Below, piece after piece: positions 55,959 through 64,000 of a stretch of DNA of 64,000 nucleotides. Below the pieces are notes generated by a model. That model worked only from the letters and a program-made list of their open reading frames with translations. It was not told the origin of the DNA and searched no databases. The stretch's first letter is position 1. Every line of letters begins with the position of its first letter. Both the position numbers and the translations under genes were made by a program. This DNA is from Anomaloglossus baeobatrachus (Eukaryota; Chordata; Amphibia; Anura; Aromobatidae). Location: positions 663,391,979 to 663,455,978 of the forward strand of contig NC_134355.1 in the NCBI RefSeq assembly GCF_048569485.1, in the 5' to 3' direction.

Positions 55959-57601
55959 ATCTTCTGTGAGGTTTTCTCCAGCAAGATAAGTTTACCCTAC
56001 TGGGATTTAATTCTTACAGGTCCACATTTATGCTGTTGGTCATCTGCACTGGCTAGCGGATTTTTGATAGCCATCTGTTAGCTCCTTCTCACCCTTTAGA
56101 CTGTACCTGAGGGGAGCATATTTACAACTACTTTGTATGGGGATTTTCCCTATGACCAACAAACATATCAAATATCTATTAGCATACTGACTATGCACCT
56201 AGTGTGATTGAACAACCCTGACTTCAGCACTAACCACACTTTCTGGGCTTTAGGTCAATTATTGATACACAGGCAGATGTAGGGTTTACTAGGGATAGCC
56301 GACGAGGAGCGGGGGCGCCCGAAACTTTATGGTGTTTACCTCCGCGGCCAGGAAGGAGAAGGACTAGGGATCTATGACCTGGCCTTGTCCAATATCTTAG
56401 TTGATATTACGATTATTATCAAGAAGAATCACTCTGGGCTATCCACAATCTCCCTAGTGTAATATCCCCTGAGAGTGTATTTAGCTCTGCACGACTGGCT
56501 GTGTGTTCACTGACCGATATAGCCACTTATGATGTAGCTTGAATTTATATTTTTAATTTTTATTAATAAAAATTGTTTTTAGAGTAATCAGTTTTCGGTC
56601 TATTAACCCAAGGACAACAAGGAAGGAGCTCCAGGAAGATCTCATGGCAGTGGGGACATTGGTTTCAGTCAATACCATAAGTAACGCACTCCACCGCAAT
56701 AGTCTCCGTTTCAGATGAGCCCGTAAGGTACTTTTACTTTCAAAGCGTCATGTCAAAGCTCATCTACAGTTTGCTCATGATCACTTGGAGGACTCTGAGA
56801 CAGACTGGTTCAAGGTTCTCTGGTCTGATGAGACCAAGATCGAGATCTTTGGTGCCAACCACACACGTGATGTTTGGAGACTGGATGGCACTGCATACGA
56901 CCCCAAGAATACCATCCCTACAGTCAAGCATGGTGGTGGCAGCATCATGCTGTGGGGCTGTTTGTCAGCCAAGGGGCCTGGCCATCTGGTCCGCATCCAT
57001 GGGAGGATGGATAGCACGGCCTACCTGGAGATTTTGGCCAAGAACCTCTGCTCCTCCATCAAGGATCTTAAGATGGGTCGTCATTTCATCTTCCAACAAG
57101 ACAACGACCCAAAGCACACAGCCAAGAACACCAAGGCCTGGTTCAAGAGGGAAAAAATCAAGGTGTTGCAGTGGCCTAGTCAGTCTCCTGACCTTAACCC
57201 AATTGAAAACTTGTGGAAGGAGCTCAAGATTAAAGTCCACATGAGACACCCAAAGAACCTAGATAACTTGGAGAAGATCTGCATGGAGGAGTGGGCCAAG
57301 ATAACTCCAGAGACCTGTGCTGGCCTGATCAGGTCTTATAAAAGACGATTATTAGCTGTAATTGCAAACAAGGGTTATTCCACAAAATATTAAACCTAGG
57401 GGTTGAATAATAATTGACCCACACTTTTATGTTAAAAATGTATTAAAATTTAACTGAGCAACATAACTTGTTGGTTTGTAAGATTTATGCATCTGTTAAT
57501 AAATCCTGTTTCTTGTTTGAAGTTTGCAGGCTCTAACTTATTTGCATCTTATCAAACCTGCTAAATCTGCAGGGGGTTGAAGACTACTTGTAGGCACTGT
57601 A

Positions 57602-57889
57602 ACTGTGCTGTCATCAGAATATGGGGGACATTTATTTATTTTTTACCACTATACTGACCCGCAGACACGTGCTCTGCTTTACCCACCCACCAGTCATCCT
57701 GGTGCCTGTGATTGGTTGCAGTCAGCTGACACGCTGCCACTCAGGGTGGGGGCGCATCCAGCTGCAACCAATTACATGTGTCGGTGGGTGGGCAAAGTAG
57801 TGAATATTGAATTGTTGGCTCTGGAAGGAAAAAGCTTGACCCGGAAAGAGTTTGCCGCCATAACACCGTCTGCGTGAGTACACCACGTG
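57602..57889. other. Unassigned repeat
   Basis: gggtgggggcgcatccagct and gcaaccaattacatgtg resemble the sequence near 46970, part of a dispersed frog-type repeat. No gene. Confidence 0.4.
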
Positions 57890-58828
57890 TGTTACGGGGG
57901 GCTGTCTGATAATAACCTAAAGGAGTATCAGACAGTCAGGGTCCACCGTGCAAAGATTCTGCTGCAGACTATGGCAGAGTGCAATACCTCTGTTAACTCA
58001 CAGAAGGATATAATAAGTAAGTAAAGCAATTCCTCCCTTACTTGGAGGGTGTGTGGAATGATCTTTGTTAATAACCACAGAGACAAAGGCAATGTGGGCG
58101 AAATGGCACCTACCTAGGTCCGCTCTTCTAGTGGTGCAAAAGAGACGAACAGCAGCGTAAGCCGCACAAAGCTCCTACCTCTGTTCGCTCCCCTAGTGTG
58201 CGAGGATACGAACAACTGCCAGACGCAGTATAAGGAACGTTACCCTAGCGGCAACGTCCACCTACGAGTCGAACCACAAGGCCCAGCCAGACCATGTGCC
58301 TCAGGCACCTGCCTATGTCCGCTCCCCTAAGAGGTAAGGATACGGACAGCAGCCGAAGCTGTAAGGTATAAGAACGCTACCCTGCCGGTAGCGCTCACCT
58401 AGCATAGACAGAGGAATGCCTAGAGGAACGCGCACAGAGCGTCTACTCTTATGCATGAACCAAGAGGACTGAGCGCCATGCGGCATGTGTCAGGGTCTTA
58501 TATAGACTCTGTGCCTCATCCAAGATGGAGGACACCAGAGCCAATCCGCTGCCAGAACGACAGGAGTGACGTCATGCTGGCCTATCACCGAGCAAGGCAT
58601 CACAAGCACATGACCAGCGACCAATCGGCATAGAAGGTGTCAGAGACATGTGACCTCGTGTCAGCGATGATGTCACCCGCACATGTGCAATGGCTCCAAT
58701 ATAGGACTTAGTCTCCGGCGCTCGCACATGTGCAGTAGCAAGAAATCTGGACTTAGTCTCCAGCGCTCGCACATGTGCAGTAGCAAGAAATCTGGACATA
58801 GTCTCCAGTGCTCGCAGCAACCGTAACA
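57890..58828 (-). repeat. 3' LTR of the Gypsy fossil
   Basis: 939 bp, TG...CA ends (read on either strand as TGTTACGG and CCGTAACA). Contains three ~50-bp direct repeats around gctcgcacatgtgcagtagc. A polypurine tract complement (acctccccctcaaggg) lies just inside. Confidence 0.88.
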
Positions 58829-61800
58829 GTACCTCCCCCTCAAGGGCCCCCCTCTCGGCGACGCAGGTAATCGGCAACTAAGTCGGGACAATGGACAGCC
58901 TCCTCAGGCTCCCAAGAACGATGTTCCGGGCCGTAACCCTCCCAATTTATCAAGAACAACCTGCGCCCTCTAACCATCTTAGAACCAACTATGGCTCGTA
59001 CCTCATAGCTAGAGCAAGAGGAATCAGAGGCAGGAGAGTGCACTTCACGAGCGTGAGGTAAAATAGCCGGCTTTAGCAGTGAGACATGGAATTTGTCATG
59101 AATCCTAAGATGGACGGGTAACTTCAATTGGTAGACTACAGGATTTACCTGTCGAAGAACCTCATAAGGACCCAGGAAGCGAGGAGCAAATTTGACAGAG
59201 CTCACTCTAAGTCTCACGTGTTTTGCAGAGAGCCACACAAAGTCCCCTGGAGAAAAGACAGGAGCCGGGCGACGAAACCGATCGGACACCGTCTTCATAC
59301 GGTCCTTAGCTGCTTGGATCGACTCTTGAGTCCGATCCCAAACCTCTCTGGCATTAGTTGCCCAGTCGGCCACAAGAGGAGGAGGTGCAGCAGCGGGAAA
59401 CGGTACCGGTACCCTAGGGTGTTGCCCATTATTGAGTACGAACGGTGTCTGCCCAGTGGCCTCAGCCAGCGAATTGTTAAGGGCAAATTCTGCCCAGGGT
59501 AGGAGGGAGGACCAGTTATCGTGGTTCTCAGCAACAAAGTGTCGAAGGTATATAATCATAGATTGATTGTACGCTCAACCAAACCATTGGTCTCCGGATG
59601 GTATGCCGAAGAGAGATTCAACTCAATTTGCAGAAGGCTACAAAGATCTCGCCAGAAACTGGAAGTAAATTGAGGGCCTCTATCACAAATGATACGATCT
59701 GGCATCCCGTGAAGCCTAAAGACATGCTTGAGGAATAGTTTGGCTAGTACCCTGGAAGATGGGATTCTCGATAACGGTACGAGATGAACCATCCGGGAGA
59801 AATGGTCCGTAATGACCCACACAAATCTATGTCCCTGTGAACATGGAATATCACCCACAAAGTCCATGCCTACCACTTCCCATGGTCTATCTGGCACTGG
59901 TAAAGGATGCAAGAGCCCAGCCGGTCTCTGCCATAATGGACGGTTGCGAGCACACGAGTAGCAGGAACCGACATATCTCTTGACGTGGCTGGCTAAGTGT
60001 GGCCACCAATACCACCTCTCCAGTAACTCTCGTGTCCGCCTAATACCAAAATGCACACCCACCTTTGAGGTGTGGGCCCATGACAGTATATCACTCTGTC
60101 GATCAGGCGGAACAAAGGTCTTGCCCGGTGGGATTTGGTCTAACGTCACAGGGGAGAGCGTATGAAAAACCCTGGAGGGAAGGATAAGACGAGGTTCGTC
60201 AATCTCTTCCTGGGTAGAAAGCATAGAGCGAGACAGGGCATCTGCCTTGTTATTCTTACTCCCAGACAGATAGTTGATGGAGAAGTGAAAGCGGGAGAAA
60301 AACAAGGACCAGCGGGCTTGGCGAGGATTCAGGCGCTGAGCGGTTTGTAAGTACGTCAGATTCTTATGGTCTGTATAGACCTGGAAAGGATGTTTCGCTC
60401 CTTCCAGCAAGTGACGCCACTCCTCCAAGGCTAATCTCAAGGCGAGCAGTTCCCTATCCCCAATGGTATAGTTTCTCTCTGCCGGTGAAAAGGTTTTAGC
60501 AAAGAAGAAACACGGCCTTTTTCTACCTGCACCGTTCTTTTGATACAAGACCGCACCAGCACCCACTGAAGAGGCATCAACCTCTAAGAGGAAGGGCTTA
60601 CTCTCATCGGGTCTTTGAAGAACAGGAGCAGTTGAAAAGTGTCTTTTTACTGCCTCAAAAGCCTGAGATGTCTCAGTAGACCAGGCTTTGGGATTAGCAC
60701 CTTTCTTAGTCAAGGCCACCAAAGGGGCCACCAAAGTAGAAAAATGGGGTATGAACTGCCTGTAATAATTTATGAATCCTAAGAAGCGTTGCACCGCCTT
60801 CAAGGAATGAGGTTCGGACCATTGCAGGACAGCAGAGAGCTTCGCAGGATCCATAGCCAGGCCCTCTTGTGAGATAATGTAACCCAAAAAAGGCAATGAG
60901 GACTGCTCGAATACACATTTCTCGAGTTTAGCAAACAATGAGTGCTCCCTTAAACGGGAAAGGACACGAACGACATCCTGACGATGAGTCTCCAGATCAG
61001 GAGAAAAAAAATCAAGATATCGTCCAGATACACCACTACTGAGGATAACAGTAAATCCCTGAACACATCGTTTACGAAGTCCTGAAATACTGCGGGTGCA
61101 TTACATAACCCAAAAGGCATGACGAGGTATTCATAGTGACCGTCTCGGGTGTTAAAAGCGGTCTTCCATTCGTCACCCTTTCGAATTCGTACCAAGTTAT
61201 ACGCACCCCGCAGATCCAACTTCGTAAAAACTTGAGCTCCTCTCAGTCTGTCAAAGAGCTCCGAAATTAAAGGTAATGGGTATTTGTTCTTTATTGTGAT
61301 TGCGTTGAGACCCCTGTAATCTATGCAGGGACGCAAATCACCCTCTTTCTTCCGAACAAAGAAAAACCCAGCTCCCGCGGGAGAGACAGACTTACGAATG
61401 AACCCCTTCTCTAAACTCTCTCTTATATAGGTCGACATGGCCTCCGACTCAGGTATCGACAGGGGGTAAACCCTGCCTTTAGGTGGAACCGAACCTGGGA
61501 TAAGGTCTATGGCACAGTCATACGGCCTATGGGGTGGAAGAACCTCAGCACCCTGTTTGGAGAACACGTCAGCGAAATCCAGATAGGGTGTAGGTATGGG
61601 AGAGAGATCAGTAGATGCAACCGCAATGACCTTAGGTGGTAAGGGAAGACATCGGGACTGACATTTCGATCCCCAACTAATAATGCTGTCAGACTCCCAG
61701 TCAATGTGAGGAGCATGAGTCTGAAGCCATGGGAGACCCAGAAGGACGTCGTCTATACCCTCAGGCAAAACAAGAAAAGAAATCTCCTCTATGTGACCCT

Positions 61801-62423
61801 GAGACAGGGAAAGGCGCAAGGGAACTGTCCTCAATGTAATGGAGTTAGACAACATAGTTCCATTAACAACACGGACAGGAATAGGCGCCTCTAACATGAT
61901 AGAGGGAATATTGTGTCCCTTTACAAATCCTGAGGACACAAAAGTCCCGTCAGCTCCGGAATCCACAAAAGCCATAATAGGCCATGTATTCTCAGATAAC
62001 GAGAGCTGACCTGGGATACAACACTTAGAGGGTGCAGAAGACGTCTCTAGTAACCCCCCTCTAATGGTTACTAGGCCAGGGAGTTTCCCTGACGACTAGG
62101 ACACTTGGCATAGTGCCCAGCCTGACGACATACGTAACATATAGGAGGACCAGACTTGCGTAGTCTGGAAGACATATGACCTAACTCCATAGGAGTGGGA
62201 GATGTTTCAGATGCTGAGGAAGATGGTAGCGGACCTTCAACAACTGGAATAGCCCGATGCTTAGGGCGTGAGGAAGAGACCTCGAGTCTACGTTCCTTAT
62301 GGCGTACATCGATCCTCGTTGCTACTGTGATCAAGTCCTCCAGAGAAGCAGGGACCTCACGAGTAGCAAGAGCATCCTTGACATAGCCTGCCAACCCTCT
62401 CCAGAAGATAGGAATCAACACCT

Positions 62424-62798
62424 TCTATAGACTCTGTGCCTCATCCAAGATGGAGGACACCAGAGCCAATCCGTTGCCAGAACGACAGGAGTGACATCAT
62501 GCTGGCCTATCACCGAGCAAGGCATCACAAGCACATGACCAGCGACCAATCGGCATAGAAGGTGTCAGAGACATGTGACCTCGTGTCAGCGATGATGTCA
62601 CCCGCACATGTGCAATGGCTCCAATATAGGACTTAGTCTCCGGCGCTCGCACATGTGCAGTAGCAAGAAATCTGGACTTAGTCTCCAGCACTCGCACATG
62701 TGCAGTAGCAAGAAATCTGGACTTAGTCTCCAGCGCTCGCACATGTGCAGTAGCAAGAAATCTGGACATAGTCTCCAGTGCTCGCAGCAACCGTAACA
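62424..62798 (-). repeat. 5' LTR match of the Gypsy fossil
   Basis: Closely matches the other LTR, including the gctcgcacatgtgcagtagc repeats, here with one more unit. Ends CCGTAACA before the ACGTG duplication. Confidence 0.85.
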
Positions 62799-62803
62799 AC
62801 GTG

Positions 62804-63328
62804 CACTCCTACCCCTACACCCTCCACAAACGTTTTTAATCTCCGGATTATGGTCCCCATTGACTTATATGGGCACTGGATTCCGGAGCGGATTGGGATT
62901 TTTTTTAACTGAGCAGTAATCTGCCGGTCCCGTTTTTTTGCCAGTTCGAGCAGCTTGAGTCTTTGTGCATATTTTTTTCTTTTTGGATCAGATACACTTT
63001 TAATTGGAACCAATTACTAATATTTATAATACACCTACTACATATTAAGATAGGACCTTGGAGATGGGAATACCCCTTTAAGGCATTAAGTCAATGCTCA
63101 ATTCTTGTTTGCGTCTAAAAAGTTCAACCGTATATACCCCACATATACCTATTTAATGCAGTAAAAATATTGAGCTATGTTTAGTTGTGCTATTTCCTAT
63201 TGTGATAGATGACGGATGAGACTACTGATCACTGCCTCCAGGAAGTAAAGACAGATGAATGCAAAAGAAAAACTTGTAAAATATTCCAATTAAAAAATGG
63301 CAAATCGTCCATGTATCAGTAACACTTA
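62804..63328. other. No gene recognised
   Basis: Contains fragments typical of dispersed repeats (gggaatacccctttaa near 63068). No exon 6 or earlier CYP2 exon was seen on the minus strand. Confidence 0.45.
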
Positions 63329-63900
63329 TGCCTGCTTTACACAAGACGATCTATCGTGCGATAGATCGTCGGGGTCACAGTTTTTGTGACGCATATCCGG
63401 CATCACTTGCGACTTCGGCCTGTGTGTCACCTCCTAGCGACGCAGTATCGCTCAAAAATCGTGAGTCGTGTACTCGTTGCTAGATTTCATAAAATTGTTT
63501 ATGAAACATGGTGCCGGTTGTTCATCGTTCCCGTGGCAGCACACGTCGCTCCGTGTGACACCACGGGAACGATGAACATCACTTACCTGCATCCCGCGGC
63601 TCCCGTCGGCTATGTGGAAGGAAGGAGGTGGGCGGGATGTTTACATCCCGCTCATCTCCACCCCTCCGCCTCTATTGGCCGGCTGCCGTGTGACGTCGCT
63701 GTGACATTAAACATCCCTCCCACTTCAGGAAGTGGATGTTCGCCGCCCTCAGCGACGTCGCACGGGAGGTAAGTACGTGTGACGGGGGTTTTATGATGTT
63801 GTGCGCCACAGGCAATCAATTGCCCGTGACGCACAAACGACATGGGCGGTTGCGATCGCTTGTGCAATCGCACGATAGATCGTAACGTGTAAAGCCCGCA
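63329..63900. mobile_element. PIF/Harbinger-like MITE (type 1)
   Basis: Ends TGCCTGCTTTACAC and the complement of TGCGGGCTTTACACGTTACG, between TTA duplications (63326-63328, 63901-63903). The inner pair gacgatctatcgtgcgatag / cacgatagatcgt extends the inverted repeat. Shares the GACGTCGC / GGAGGTGGGCGGGATGTT core with the other type 1 copies. Confidence 0.82.
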
Positions 63901-64000
63901 TTAGGCTTAGCTTTATTTGTCGCAATGCTCTTGAATTCTCTAAAATTATAAAATATTTTACTTGTTGAAAATTGATTTCTTACGTTGAATTTCCGGGTAT

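Larger units (their letters stand above)
54860..56603. mobile_element. Hammerhead-bearing inverted-repeat element (Penelope-like candidate)
   Basis: Inserted in the Tc1 transposase with a 14-bp duplication TAACCCAAGGACAA (54846-54859 and 56604-56617). The body is one giant inverted repeat: right arm about 55753-56603, left arm about 54901-55751, centre near 55752, arms nearly identical over 850 bp; 41 extra bases lie at the left end. Each arm has a hammerhead ribozyme. Long variable duplications and hammerheads in inverted terminal copies are features of Penelope-like retroelements. No coding region, so it is non-autonomous. Confidence 0.75.
54613..57393 (+). pseudogene. Tc1-like transposase, split by insertion and with one stop
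   Basis: The N-terminus (MGKTKEHSKDIRDKIVEG to KANPRT) lies before the nested element and the rest (TRKELQEDLMAVGTLVSV to NKGYSTKY, ending 57393) after it. Catalytic motifs [21 protein letters not shown] and [11 protein letters not shown] are all there, and the region frameshifted in copy 1 is in frame here. One in-frame TGA occurs near 56717 (after RNSLRFR). Not functional as it stands. Confidence 0.92.
54252..57599 (+). mobile_element. Tc1/mariner element, family A copy 2, split
   Basis: Ends CAGTGCCTACAAGTAGTATT and complement, TA at 54250-54251 and 57600-57601. Without the nested element (54860-56603 plus one duplication copy) it has the ~1.6-kb Tc1 size and is closely similar to the copy at 5952-7540. 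Left of it, 54120-54249 (ttaggcctgagtcacacttg) looks like a MITE end into which it landed. Confidence 0.94.
57890..62798 (-). mobile_element. Ty3/Gypsy chromovirus fossil
   Basis: LTR-bounded element with a 5-bp duplication ACGTG (57885-57889 and 62799-62803), read on the minus strand. Parts from its 5' side: LTR match (62424-62798), gag-like zinc knuckle CX2CX4HX4C (within 62071-62421), protease with DSG and reverse transcriptase with YLDD (within 60950-61975), RNase H and integrase (within 59556-60938), integrase C-terminus with chromodomain (within 58840-59559), LTR (57890-58828). The chromodomain and part order place it in the chromoviruses. It is incomplete and broken, with a few breaks; preserved frames and exact flanking duplication suggest a fairly recent insertion. 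Confidence 0.93.

Noticed and set aside
58451-58633. Small plus-strand frames within the Gypsy LTR
   Set aside because: Antisense shadows within an LTR, no independent evidence.

Overview
The window is a repeat-saturated stretch of a vertebrate nuclear genome, most likely an amphibian (anuran). That rests on the mix of element types: Tc1/mariner, hAT, Helitron, PIF/Harbinger-like and TTAA MITEs, a Ty3/Gypsy chromovirus fossil with solo LTRs, and hammerhead-bearing inverted-repeat elements. The only host gene I can support is the 3' part of a CYP2-family cytochrome P450 on the minus strand: exon 7 at 52862-53046, exon 8 at 50167-50308 and exon 9 at 43686-43951. Its earlier exons are not visible up to position 64000. 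No bacterial features, tRNA, rRNA or CRISPR were seen.

Layout. 1-12.6 kb: a 23-bp minisatellite, a solo LTR, a Helitron (2280-3646) with a purine-only-looking minisatellite core, a foldback repeat, a ~95-bp repeat array (5.7-9.1 kb) split by a Tc1 element (5952-7540), a TTAA MITE, a second truncated Helitron and a large foldback repeat. 12654-27326: one giant hAT element (8-bp duplication ATGCTAAT, matching termini) that carries about 60 copies of a 136-bp satellite monomer, a solo LTR inserted in that satellite, a BED-finger transposase reading frame, and a 234-bp tandem repeat after the stop. 27.4-39.5 kb: a minus-strand Helitron split by a Tc1 with an intact transposase (28075-29112) and by a second hAT (31549-38230, 8-bp duplication AGTGTGAT), itself split by a 1-kb inverted-repeat element; then a Tc1 fragment split by a MITE. 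39.5-43.7 kb: two TIR elements with TA duplications, each carrying its own minisatellite. 43.7-53.05 kb: the CYP2 exons and introns full of MITEs, a LINE remnant, LTRs and a hAT-like element. 54.25-57.6 kb: a Tc1 split by an inverted-repeat element whose two arms each hold a hammerhead ribozyme. 57890-62798: a Ty3/Gypsy chromovirus fossil. 63.3-63.9 kb: another MITE.

The most interesting themes are: (a) hAT elements of one lineage that harbour large internal tandem arrays, including one satellite of 8.2 kb; (b) element after element, from unrelated superfamilies, carrying an internal minisatellite; (c) an inverted-repeat insertion with hammerhead ribozymes in both arms and a 14-bp target duplication; (d) a P450 whose predicted C-terminus is extended and whose stop codon lies a few bases from a transposon end. 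All calls come from reading the sequence; no search was run.
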